From Phorcus lineatus (Eukaryota > Mollusca > Gastropoda > Trochida > Trochidae), in the NCBI GenBank assembly GCA_921293015.1, contig OV121086.1, positions 34,037,194 to 34,101,193 of the forward strand: a DNA stretch of 64,000 bases, written 5' to 3'. The position numbers and the translations under genes were made by a program. This document shows, piece after piece, positions 12,650-23,728 of the stretch (positions are counted from its first letter, which is position 1; the number at the start of each line of letters is the position of its first letter). The notes beneath the pieces are model-generated. The model saw only the letters and a program-made list of their open reading frames with translations. It was not told where the DNA came from and did not search any database.

Positions 12650-14550
12650 GGACGTATAGACGTCCTATATTCTATATACGTTTTTGTATGGACTGAATAT
12701 GTTTATTTATGTTGAATGTTGGTTCCACAGGAGGGAATCTGAACCCTTAGACTCTTGAGTCAGACACAAACCTTAAACGTCATATTAGTTAAACCATTCA
12801 GCCATCAAGGCTTTATCAATTCTTTGGATGTCATAGCAATAAGGGTAAGCAAAGGCATAAATGTCTCTGGGGGTGAAAAAGTTAAAATAGTCAGTGCTTG
12901 GAAAAGATAACCTCTCAGTTAACTATCTCAGTTATGAACTGGGTGACTCCCAAAATCATGTAAATTAATTTTGAATAACCGTTTTTTTTAAGATATGCAG
13001 ATATGCAAATAAAGTGATAAGCTACAGGGTAAAAATCCTTGTGCCAAGGAGTCATCTGTGTACATCTGCAGAATATTCCCAGCTCTGTACATGCCTGATA
13101 GGAAGACAGTGTGAAAGGAGAGACAGAGAGACTTGAAACAAGAGACTGCAAAGGAGGACACTCCATCTTGTGATGAGGGGACCAGCTGGGAGGTATAGAG
13201 AGACTGTCATCCAATCAAATGTCTCGGATGTCCTGTATCACACCAGCATATGGAGATACAAAAGACATCACGCTAGGGGATATCACTTGGGGGTGGATAC
13301 ACAACTTGATCCCTCTATACTGGGGTGATGCCATACAGTGACAGCATGTCATTGTAAGAGTGATACACGCCAGGGGACATGAGTTATTGTTTATTTTGGA
13401 ATTGTGAAAAATTCTTAAACAATATCTGCGTTTGTGAGAAAAAGATAAATAACAAGATGGGTATGGTGATATTACTAATATTGATGCTTACTATATTCTT
13501 GAATATCCATGTTTGATAATAGATGTTACAAATGACAACCACATTTGACCACTGATATTATAAAATTGGTTCAGTGAAACTGAACTGAGAATGACATTAT
13601 ATTCCCTACTCAATAGAAACCACAATTAGGAAAACCAACATTTACTTTTTTTACTTTCAAAGAAATCCCTGGTAAGAAAAAAACAAGGCAACTGAGTCAT
13701 CCAAAAGTCAACACAATGATTCAAAGTAGCCACAACAAAAAATCTCTTTAAGGTTCATTATTCCCTCTCTTGCCGAGCCCATGCATGCAATCTGGGAGAT
13801 TTTCTCTGATGGCAAACTGGACATTGTTACACAACACTGGGCGCTCTCGACCCAACCCCAGGGATCAGTCTCATTTACCACGTGATGAAAGTGTAGATTT
13901 CTTCAAATCCTTGTGATCAAAGGAACAAAACTGACAGCAGAGAAATGGTCTTAACACCAGTGAAGAATGGCTGAAGACAAATCAAATTGATATTCCGAGA
14001 TTTCCCTTGTCTCACTTTGTAAGGTCCACAAGCAAAAAGGTTGATGTTGAAAGAAGGCATAATTGAACAATATTGAATCGGTTTGTTTATATAAAAACGG
14101 CTGTGTTTGAGAATGAATAATGGACCAATATGTAAGTGATTGTTGCCTCTTATTGCTCGTGCAAATGGGTTTCTAAAACATTTCACATTCCAAATTTTTT
14201 TTCTTTTTCTTTGCACAGTGATAAGCCTCCAGAGGAGGATTAAGTAGAGTGATTAATTTGATGATTTCATTTCCTCGACATCAAATGGACAGAAGATGAA
14301 AGGCTTTTCCACTTCTAATGGAACTCGTTGCCATGTTCATTTCATTGCACAACTACAGTATTACTCCTGGCAAAACATCTATCATTTTTTTTTTCTGTTA
14401 ACATAATGACACTTAGAATCATAGGTTATTTGTGAAAGGCATGTCGGCATGTTACTTGCAAAACAAACAGTGAAATAAATAATTCTAAAACCATTACTCG
14501 AGTGTCCTTACTGGGAGATTATCGGATGATAACATTTTCATGAAAAGAAT
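12650..14550. other. Unassigned DNA, GC-richer around 13.05-13.38 kb
   Basis: No gene was recognised. The part at about 13050-13380 is richer in G and C (ccagctgggagg, cgctaggggatatcac, ggggtgatgcc). It could be a non-coding exon or a conserved element, but I find no domain and no strong splice pair. Frames of 99 codons on the minus strand (12915-13214 and 13917-14216) show no motif. Confidence 0.35.
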
Positions 14551-14555
14551 TGAGG

Positions 14556-14608
14556 CAGTGAGTTATTAGTTGATGCCAATTGGGCAATATTTCAACCATT
14601 ATTGGCAT
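14556..14608 (-). mobile_element. Family B hairpin unit with covarying stem
   Basis: It has the same layout as the 11.4-kb unit: gtgagttatt, stem arm ATGCCAAT at 14573-14580, 20-nt loop tgggcaatatttcaaccatt, and arm ATTGGCAT at 14601-14608. Three stem base pairs differ from the 11.4-kb copy, and in each both partners changed, so the 8-bp pairing is kept. No clear target duplication. Confidence 0.6.
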
Positions 14609-14904
14609 GTAAAGGGAAGTTGAACAGATTAATAAAAATATGTTGTACAACTCAGTATTTTAGCAAGAGCAATGTCAATGAATAAACAAAGAGTAAATAT
14701 CCATATGTCCCTGCCAAAAAAGCTTTCCTGAGTTAAGTTAGTATAAAGACATTATAAAGATGTGTTAAACCAAAAGTTGAGATGAAAAAAAATATTTTGA
14801 GAATTGTATGATTTTAAGAAATATTTGGCCGGAATAAAACCAACAAGTAAGCTAAAAATTGCAAAACTAGAAATTCATTGAGAGAGAGAAATCAAAATTT
14901 TACA

Positions 14905-16734
14905 TACCGTATAGTACCGTGTATAAGACGAGTTTTTTATACCAGAAATTGAGGGGTCAAGGAGGGGGGTCGACTTATATATGAGGTATATGTTTCAGAC
15001 CTTAAAATTCGTAGGTCGAGTGACGATATGTCGGCCGAAGGAGATGAACAGACGAGATGCAAACCGGAAGCAACACGTTGTCAAAATAATGAAATAAAAT
15101 TACTTTAACAATCATTACATACTTTACTGTTTGTTATATATTGCTATTAATAGTTAAAAAATATCATAATCTATTGAAATACATTTTTAATCGACAATTT
15201 TATAGACATAGCGTAACGATTCAAACCGGAAGCAACGATGTCAAAACGTTGTCAAAATAATGAAATAAAATTACTTTAACAATCATTACATACTTTACTG
15301 TTTGTTACATATTGCTATTAATAGTTAAAAAATATCATAATCTACTGAAATACATTTTTAATCGACAATTTTATAGACATAGCGTAAGGATTCAAACCGG
15401 AAGCAACGATGTCAAAACGTTGTCAAAATAATGAAATAAAATTACTTTAACAATCATTACATACTTTACTGTTTGTTACATATTGCTATTAATAGTTAAA
15501 AAATATCATAATCTACTGAAATACATTTTTAATCGACAATTTTATAGACATAGCGTAAGGATTCAAACCGGAAGCAACGATGTCAACACGTTGTCAAAAT
15601 AATGAAATAAAATTACTTTAACAATCATTACATACTTTACTGTTTGTTAGTACTATTAATAGTTAGAAAATATTATAATATAATACATTTCTAATCGACA
15701 ATTTTATGGACATACCGTAACGATTCCTACTACGACATGCTTATCGATCCATATGGCGAGTGTTTCATAACAAGTCATATGACGTGGACCAATGATATTC
15801 TACGATCATTCCCGCGCACAGGAACCGGTGAAACATGAGAATGAGCCTCCTGATATATTAGGTTTTAACGTTTTGCAAAAACAAAAGCGTAATATTCAAA
15901 TCTTTTTAAATCTTGGTAAACTTGTGTTATCTTTACAATTTTAAATAACAATCAGTACATATATTGACGAACGATCCAGAATAATGTATAATATGCCGTT
16001 AACAACAAATTAATATATCGGTGTATTGAAGCAAATTTCTTCGTTTGTCTTTATTTACTAGGTATCAATTTAACAATTCACCGGTCACATACCACACTCA
16101 GACTATCAATTTCCAAGAAAAGCAGAGCGCGAGTTTTTGACAGAATTATCCAATGAAATGTATCCATACTTTCAAATCACATACGGGCATTCTGAATTCT
16201 TGGAAATGAGCTATAAATAGTTACGGGAATTTCCAATTTTCGTTTTGAAAACAGTAACATTTAAATTGAATTAGAATCCGAATGCTACGCACGATATGCA
16301 TATAAATGTGTAATGTGTATGTTTATTGCGTATGGTGGGGCCCAGTAGTTATTATTAATAGATATATATTTATTGTAAGATTTGTTATTTACGAATTACA
16401 CTAATACGCACTGTGCATGTACCGAGACGTAAATGACATAAGATTCTTTTTAAAAAAGGACAAACTCCAGCACACACGTATGTATTTTTTATTATTAATA
16501 TTTATATCATATATAATATATTTATTACAACAATTTCTTGTTAAACAAATGCTTACTGTATTACAAAACACTGACGTATTACAACTCACTTTTACACTCA
16601 CAACTCATGTCGACCTGCCTCATAGACGGGGGTCGACTTATAGATGAGGTATATGATTTTGACAGCAATTTGGGGGCCTGAGAAAGGGGGTCGACTTATA
16701 CACAGGGTCGACTTATACACGGTAATATACGGTA
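14905..16734. mobile_element. Non-autonomous DNA transposon (1.83 kb) with terminal inverted repeats
   Basis: The left end starts TACCGTATAGTACCGTGTAT and the right end is the reverse complement of TACCGTATATTACCGTGTAT. The pairing then continues through TAAG(A/T)CGA. The outer TA on each side could be either part of the repeat or a TA target duplication of the Tc1/mariner-pogo kind. The word GTCGACTTATA recurs inside the ends. A longer segment, ggggtcgacttata.atgagg at 14964-14992 and 16628-16655, is in direct rather than inverted orientation. The interior holds a 171-bp tandem array (15057-15722) and AT-rich DNA. The internal frames (up to 76 codons) show no DDE transposase motif, so it must have depended on an enzyme made elsewhere. 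Confidence 0.75.
15057..15722. repeat. 171-bp tandem repeat (about four copies) inside the DNA transposon
   Basis: The marker word aaaccggaagcaac begins units at about 15061, 15223, 15394 and 15565. This gives spacings of 162, 171 and 171 bp. The shorter first spacing comes from a missing gatgtcaaa block; the last unit is diverged and shortened near 15640-15670. Units two to four are nearly identical, so amplification was recent or homogenised. There is no coding content. The length is close to a nucleosome repeat, which is common among satellites. Confidence 0.88.
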
Positions 16735-17088
16735 CAAATTCAAATATATTTTCAAGAGAAAAACCAAACAGTATGATGATAAACCAAAATGATTAGATAA
16801 TACAAAGAGATAAATATCAGAAAAAATAAATACATAAATATAATACAGAGAAACTATAAAATATCATGGTATTACAGGCAGAGACACAATATGCCCTGGT
16901 CGGACAGTATCAGAGAATAAATCTTGGTATTTCAGACACAGAACATTGTTCCCACATTACACACTCATATCTGGAACAACTTGCATTCAGGACATCCTTC
17001 GAAGTCCTGCTTCATGACTGTATTTTAAACAGAAGCCTTTAGTACAGTCTGGGTCATTGTTCAGCAAGTCTAGTTTGACTGCCTGTAC
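16735..17088. other. Unassigned DNA between transposon and SINE
   Basis: AT-rich sequence with nothing recognised. Confidence 0.35.
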
Positions 17089-17100
17089 ACATGAAATGAA

Positions 17101-17418
17101 GAGGTGAGGTGATATGGGGTTTAACGCTACTTTCAAGAGTATTTCACTTATATCGCGGATGCTAGTATTATTGCAGGGAGAAAGCCCGCAACACCACAGT
17201 GGCTATGCATTGTGGTGAAACCTGCGAGCATCGGCTGGAACTAGCGAACCATGGGTGATACTGCCCTGAAATGCAGTGGAGCATTGCATCCAAACCTGAC
17301 TGCGCGTAGAAAAGTTCTCTACTCAAGACAAAGTTGCAGAGCCCCTGGCGGGATTCGAACAACCCCCCCTTTTGATCCCAAGCTGAACGTGCTAACCACT
17401 ATGCCATTCGGCCCCCAC
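17101..17418 (-). mobile_element. Full-length tRNA-headed SINE, family A, with 15-bp TSD
   Basis: On the minus strand the element starts gtgggggccgaatggcatag. It has an A-box-like tggcatagtgg and a perfect B-box core, gttcgaatccc; both are internal RNA polymerase III promoter parts of a tRNA-like head. The body runs through gcaactttgtcttgagtaga and the tggttcgctagttccagccg region to the 3' domain and a tail of cacctcacctc. It is flanked by acatgaaatgaagag (17089-17103) and acataaaatgaagag (17417-17431), a 15-bp duplication with one mismatch. That supports target-primed retroposition. It encodes no protein. Confidence 0.9.
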
Positions 17419-17431
17419 ATAAAATGAAGAG

Positions 17432-20400
17432 CCCAAAGGAAAGAATATTATGGATTTAGGTAAAATAACTTATCAAAATATCACTTAAATTTTAGTTTAA
17501 TAACCTAACTGCATCCATAATGCGCCAGTGAAGACAAAGTTCCCTCATGAGTTTGTCTCAAAGATAACAAAGGAACACAACTTAAACCTAATCTAATTAT
17601 TCATTTAGAATAGTTTTACTATCGGCCTAGCAAAGAAAAAATTCGATCGAACGAAAAAGCACAAAATTTCCATATAAACAGACAAAATCGCATTACAAAT
17701 TAGCAATAGACAACAGTGGTGTCTGTTCTGTGACTAATGCCATTTCACAACTTTTTGTTTAATATCGGTGAGTTATGATGCGATTTCTTTTGTAAATGTG
17801 TAGGTTTTGCTTTTCTGTTGCGATTTGATTTTTTCTGTGGCAGGCCTACTAGTCTGGGACCAGCGTTGGCCAGCTGAAGACAAGCCGTGTGATGACAGAC
17901 TCACCCTCTGTTCTGTGTTGCTATTCTTTCATCATCAACTGTTTTGACTTGCTCTGTTTATTTTGTTTCTATAACTTAAGCTCAGTTCGTCAGTTCATAT
18001 GGCCTATGTTAAATCAGTAAAAAAGATCAGCAGGTTTGTTTTATTTAGTGGAAGTGAGGCAACGTGTTTCAGGAATATTTTAATGAAAAAATGTAGAACG
18101 TGTTCACCGAAATTGTGGCTAAGCTTCACTTAAATATTTGCATAAGTGGACTGAATATATCAAACAGTGGATGATAAGGCACCGATTTTCATTCAGTTAT
18201 TTTAGGTGTCAACTTGACTAAAGAGTAATTAACCCAGTAGCTGGTACAATGGCAATAAGTAAGCCTGTAGTTGCCTCTGTAGCTTGCAATTGTGGATAAG
18301 AATACGGGCAACTTGCGAGTCTCTAATGTAAGAGCTCTACACAAAAAAGTCGGTAATGCACTCTATTTGAGAGCGAGAGAGGAATTGGGTTTTAAGGGGC
18401 AGTAGCATGTGTTTTAAATAAATTGATCTCATGAAAATGAAAATAAGTGTTACCAATTGCATTCAATGTTTTTAAAGTTTTTGAGAGACTCAAATATTGT
18501 CTGTGTGGACCTGTACAGCGTAGGCAAAATGCATGAGAAACGTAAACTTATGACACCAATAATTATCAACAGCAAAGTTACCAATGGCTTCAAACCCAGA
18601 CCAAAAGCTATATGAACTTAGAAAAAAAAGGAGCAAATCTGTGACCTATTAGACATAACAATGCAAATGACTGCAACACATGATGTGGTGAAAGTCAGCT
18701 CTTTGAAGTTCTAACCCTGCCATCACAATGGCTATTCAAGGCTGGTTAACTATCTCTCATAGGTGTTTTGGTACCAGTTTTCGTTCACTAGGCTTCCCTG
18801 ATCACTATAATTGTGGCCAAGTACTTCTTGTACATGTAACAGGAGAGTCAACAGAAAATTCGGATCGACACTTAAAACTTTAAAACAAAAGGCCTGGGAG
18901 TCTTCATATAGGTTAGAAGTAGGAAGAAGAACATAATTATGTATTCACGTCCTCTAACCATTTTACAAAACAGATCAAAGTCTGAAAGTTCATGAATTAA
19001 GCTCATTTGCACCTAAAAATGGTTTTGATGAAATAGAACCCTTCAACCTTGAATTCAAGTCGTTTGTCATAAACAAAGAAATATAACAGTGAAATTTGTA
19101 AAAAAAAATTGATATGAACCTTAAATAAACTTTAAGAAAAAATATATATCAAATAAATTCTATTCAATTGTGATTGAATTTTGCATGGTAAGCAGTTTCC
19201 ACAAACCCATCCCAAGCACAGAAATGTCATGATCATCCAAACCCTACATACAGTGTAAGCAATAACAAATGATTCACAAATACACACATCAATTCCATCT
19301 GAAAGAGAAAAACACACAAAACATCTTTGAAATACGGAGAAGATGTAACAAAATATCCAAATGCTGATTGGGTGTAGTTTTTCTATTACTTAAATGTAAT
19401 TCCTACTAAATGTCCATAAAACATGCCCTCTACTGGTTCAACCTAGACTAACATGTGTTTTCATAAAAACTTTATTCTTTGCAATAATATTCATTATACA
19501 AGAAGATCCAAAAAGCCTGGTCATAAACATAACTTAAGTAGCTACTGGAATATATTGTTTGACAAGTAGGATTAAGCAAATGAAGACAGTGTGCTATAAA
19601 TGTTTGATAAAAACGTGCATCAATATGATTTATTTCTTTCAGACTTTCGACATGTTAGTGAAACTAGCAATTTTAAAGGAAAAATGGTTGTATATTGTTC
19701 CTTCTAACCTTTCATCTACAACTCACAAGAAGTACAAATCATTAGGTGCAGTATACTCTATCGCCACCCACCTCATTACCCAGTTTGAGGAACGAAGAAA
19801 CATAAAAAGAATTATCACAGTACAAGCTCGCTAACCTTACTTTCAATCATATGTAAAAAAACCTTTATATTTAAGGAAGTGTCTTCCTTGTATTTTCTCC
19901 CCTTTTAATTTTCACCTCTAATTCTCCCCCCTCCTTCCTCCCAAAACAAATCTTTTGGCCCCAAATAGACATGATAACAATAATAGAGACCACTATGCAA
20001 ACACTAATGCAAAGTTTCAGAAAGATCTGATGAATGGTTTTGAAGTTCTACTCCAATGAAATGGTTATGGATGGACGGTAAGACAGACTAAACAGGTAGA
20101 TGACCATCCCCCAGTATTACTTACCGGTTTGGATACAAATGCATGTATACCATTAAACCCTTGCCCCCTACCCCACCTTTTCCTCTTCCCAGAGACAAAT
20201 GAGGAGACCCAAGTACAAATAAAACCATCCTCTTCATCACCCTTAAAAATCCCCTGAAATATTAACTTGCTCATAAAACCAAGCAAGGCATTACTCAAAG
20301 AAAGTTGTTAGTAGATGTTTACGCTAATTGCTGAAGTTTACTAGATTTTAATTGGTCGCTCCACTACATTTTTGCACTCAGTAAATGCTCTTATGTTTGA

Positions 20401-21224
20401 TAGCTTTGATACTTCATACATGCTTTGATGCTTTTATCGTCTTAAGGATCATGTAAGATGTGGTCATTCATAAAGCTTCCTTAACTTCAACTTAACTTAA
20501 ATAATTTTCCGATCATTTGCAAAACACAATCCTCCCACCTTCTCCCCCCTCACCGCTCCCCCTGGTAAACTGCCATTCTCAAACTCCAAATACCTGTCCT
20601 TGACAATAACCAATGAGAAGGCTTTGTAAGAGGTGAAAGATAGATGACATAAAATAAAAGACTTGAAAGACAATATAGCCTATAGTATATGGCTTCATAT
20701 TTACCATGGAACACCAAGGCAGTGGTTGCAAAGGCAACCTACACTTTAGATTGGCTGCAGAACTCCAAGAGTTGATTGGTTGGATTGAATTCATTCAAAG
20801 TAAATGAGATAATAGGGTGAGCGGTGATATCGGTATATCAGTATATCAGTATATGGCAATACAGATTACAGACACAACATACATACCAATACACGCTTCT
20901 GAAAATATCTAAAATATCTGATGTTTTAATATTTACAATTTCCATGTAATAAAAAACATCCTAAAAAATGGAGATTTTACTAAAAGTTGTAACGAAAGTT
21001 TGAATGCTTAAACTGAAACAGCAAAGATGTTTAAGCTCATAACCAATCACTGAATTATCTCTTTCCAAAACTGTGGCCAGTTTAGCATTGATCACTTTTC
21101 TAATCAGCATTATTTGGTAAAGTGAGCATGGAAGATATAAAATATAAAAACATAATTAAAGTACTAACATATTGCAATTCAATATGATTTTCTGTATCGA
21201 TATATATATTGCACCACAGTATTT
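17432..21224. other. Unassigned DNA
   Basis: No gene was recognised. A GC-richer patch at about 17840-17920 contains a minus-strand donor-like cagagg|gtgagt near 17905 and an open 17-codon minus frame before it, but no plausible acceptor upstream, so I do not call an exon. Around 19.9-20.2 and 20.52-20.57 kb the + strand is pyrimidine-rich (ctcccccctc). Short gtatatcagtatatcag iterations lie near 20830-20850. Confidence 0.35.
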
Positions 21225-21540
21225 GAGGTGAGGTGAGTTGGTGTTTAACGCCACTTTCAAGGTTTTATCACTTATACCACGGCTGCTAGTATTATTGCAG
21301 GGAGGAAGCCTGCAACACCATTTGGCTATGCACTGCGGTGAAACCTGCGAGCATCAGCTGAAACTAGCGAACCATGGGTGGTACTGCGCTGAAATTCAGT
21401 GTAGTATTGCACCAAAACCTTACTGCGTGTAGAACAGTTCTCTACTACAGACAAAGTTGCCGAGCCCCTGGCGGAATTTGAACCACAGACCTCTTGATCC
21501 GAAGCCGAATGCGCTAACCACTGCGCTATCCCGCCCTCAT
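21225..21540 (-). mobile_element. Full-length family A SINE, best-preserved head
   Basis: The minus-strand head reads ggcgggatagcgcagtggt, giving an A-box tagcgcagtgg that fits TRGCNNAGTGG. The B-box is ggttcaaattccgc. The body and the 3' domain gtttaacgccac (on the + strand) are complete, ending in cacctcacctc. The + strand frame of 64 codons inside is an artefact. I could not find a clear target duplication; atttgaggtg and atttagaagg match at only 7 of 10 positions. With the 17.1- and 59.0-kb copies it defines a family of about 310-318 bp. Confidence 0.88.
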
Positions 21541-22250
21541 TTAGAAGGGATACCCATCCTTATAAGATAGTTTCCAACTAGAGGGATACAGCCATTAACT
21601 TGTTCAAATCTGCATGAAGAGGTTTGTTTATTTGTTGCATTTTTCAAAATGGGGATGCCTTCTTCATTAGAGCAAAACATGAAAGGCATCAACACTCTGC
21701 TCCCACACCTATTTTCATAACTGTCTCTAATTTTATATCATTGTCTTGCTAAGGCAAAAAGTTTTCCTCTGTTAGAGTACCAGGGACAAATTCACACAGG
21801 CCTGAAAGAGTTATGTCCCTTGTCAAATTGTTTAATTTTAATTCATGTTCATTTAAACAAATTCTGCTTCAAAATTTAAAAGAGGAAAGTACTGCTCTAA
21901 CTGATACCAAAATAATTTTCTCTGTCCTTTCTCTGATGTAAGAATCAACAAACAATAAAACATTATAAGAAATAACACACCAACATTTATGTAGATTATT
22001 TGACATCTTGGTTAAATCAAGGGCAACAGAATTATCTAAAATTCTGAAAATGAAGGCATAGGTTTTTTTAAAAATGAAATTTCTATATTATTGTGCTTAT
22101 ATTAAATAAATAACTTCCAGTAGTAAAAACTTACCACCACTGGCCAACTGCCTTGTAATGCAAGGGAGATAAGTCTTGTCAGCTTCAGGCATGCACTTCT
22201 GAAAGAAGAGACCATAAAATCAATTGAATTCATACAGCTTGCTGAAATAA
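21541..22250. other. Unassigned AT-rich DNA
   Basis: No gene, RNA or dispersed repeat was recognised. Confidence 0.35.
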
Positions 22251-22251
22251 G

Positions 22252-22275
22252 TGAGTGAGTTAAGGTTTGTCTTAC
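22252..22275 (-). mobile_element. Possible 24-bp tail-only retroposon insertion
   Basis: On the minus strand the insert reads taagacaaaccttaactcac followed by tcac. Its end matches the family B tail (taactcactcac). It is bracketed by a perfect 9-bp repeat, ctgaaataa, at 22243-22251 and 22276-22284. The short length makes chance possible. The parallel with the 31-bp case at 44.9 kb is what makes it credible. Confidence 0.4.
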
Positions 22276-22284
22276 TGAAATAAA

Positions 22285-22953
22285 CATGAATTGGTAAAGC
22301 TTAGCCCTTATGTATGCATAGCAAAGTTAGATATTTAACTACCAACTAGCATAAGCAGAGAAGCCCCAAAACTGAGCATTCCGACTTCCCCTGTTCCGCC
22401 TTCTTCACATCCTATGTAGGAGCTGCTGATGAGATCACCATCAACCATCAACTTTGTCGCTTATCAGGTATTATAAATTATCTCATTGTTTTAAGTATAA
22501 CCAACCTGATCTGTAGATTCAAAGTCACCAAATTTATTATTGACATAGGACATTTGTCAATACACATAATTTTGTTCTGTTGGAATTTTACTTTTAACTC
22601 GTACATTCTTAGGAAGAAGAAAGAAATATGTTTTAACAGTGTGAACTCTTCTGCCTCAAACAGTCCCAATAAAGAAATTCAAGGATCCATTCCTAATAAT
22701 TGCACTTATGCACTAAACAATTTTCACAGCAGTTTGAAATATGCTACGAGTACAACCAATCCCAACCCTATGTTCATGTTCTTCAGGAAATTATAACTCA
22801 TATGCCTACTGGTTTTTGTCAAGTTATTTAAAAATTTTAAAGAAGGTACCTGCCATATCATGGAAGGGTCAAGACCTAATCTAAATTTTGTGGACTGGAG
22901 GAAACATACACAAAACAATTGATAGATGGTAAGTCAGCTTTGTACTAGTTCTT
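22285..22953. other. Unassigned DNA
   Basis: No gene was recognised. Overlapping frames of 63-80 codons on both strands are AT-rich and have no domain. Confidence 0.35.
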
Positions 22954-23166
22954 CAACAATCAGGAACATAAAAAATACAACAATCGGGAACATAAAACAT
23001 ACAACAATTGGGAACATAAAACATACAATTGGGAATATAAAACATACAACAATTGGGAATATAAAACATACAACAATTGGGAACATAAAACATACAACAA
23101 TTGGGAACATAAAACATACAACAATCGGGAATATAAAACATACAACAATTGGGAACATAAAACATA
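22954..23166. repeat. 24-bp minisatellite, nine units
   Basis: Nine consecutive units of caacaatYgggaaYataaaa+cata were read. Eight are 24 bp and the fourth is 21 bp (it lacks one caa). They differ only by C/T changes and a few A changes at the first unit. Because 24 and 21 are both multiples of three and the unit has no stop in several frames, long frames stay open on both strands. On the + strand this gives an octapeptide repeat TTIGNIKH from an ATG at 22926. I regard this as a consequence of the array, not a gene. Confidence 0.95.
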
Positions 23167-23449
23167 ATCGATGCATTGATAGCGTGAAAGTTATTGCTAG
23201 GGATGCTTTGGTAACATCTCAGTCATTAACAGCATTATGAATCAATAGTAAAAGTAAAGTAACTATTGATAGTTTAGATAATGTAGTGTTTCCTGATTAA
23301 ACGACTAGCAATTTTGAAAAATCAAATTCATTTACAAATGGCTTAAGATGAGAAGTGTAGTTGAGACTGATGCACTCTAGTTAATAGAGAGCAAAACGGC
23401 AAGATCAGTTTAATCATTTGAAGGATTCTTTTAAAACCTTTGGCACTGA

Positions 23450-23707
23450 GGTGAGGTGAAGTGATATGGGGTGTAACGACGCTTTCAAGAGTATTTCACT
23501 TATATCGCAGCTGCTAGTATCATTGTAGGGAGAAAGACCACAACACCATTGTGGCTATGCATTGCCGTGAAACCTGCGAGCATCGGCTGGAACTAGCAAA
23601 CCATGGGTAGTATTTCAGTGTAGTATTGCAGCCAAACCTGACTGCGTTTAGAACAGTTCTCTACTGCAGACTCTACTCTACAAGTTTCCAAGCCCCTGTC
23701 GGGATTC
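23450..23707 (-). mobile_element. 5'-truncated family A SINE with 27-bp TSD
   Basis: The tail (gaggtgaggtgaag), 3' domain and body are present on the + strand in the usual order. The tRNA-like head stops inside the B-box at ccctgtcgggattc; the A-box is missing. The segment starting ggattcttttaaaaccttt occurs at 23423-23449 and again at 23702-23728, 27 bp with one mismatch. The ggattc that begins the second copy is also the B-box sequence of the SINE, so truncation and joining took place at a 6-bp microhomology. It cannot be transcribed by polymerase III on its own. The body also carries a small insertion, ctctactcta. Confidence 0.92.
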
Positions 23708-23728
23708 TTTTAAAACCTTTGGCAATGA

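Noticed and set aside
16401..16647. Possible transposase remnant in the DNA element
   Set aside because: Overlapping frames of 66 and 76 codons on opposite strands; no DDE or helix-turn-helix pattern.
17838..17960. Minus-strand exon ending at cagagg|gtgagt
   Set aside because: Only 17 open codons before the donor and no acceptor with a pyrimidine tract; no recognisable peptide.
21225..21540. Functional tRNA gene at the SINE head
   Set aside because: The A- and B-box words are tRNA-like, but a cloverleaf with paired acceptor stem and a terminator is not present, and the same head occurs on the other SINE copies.
22954..23166. CRISPR array
   Set aside because: Repeats are directly adjacent with no unique spacers, and the context is animal nuclear DNA.
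22926..23240. 104-codon ATG frame encoding an octapeptide repeat
   Set aside because: It is the translation of a 24-bp minisatellite that is equally open in several other frames.
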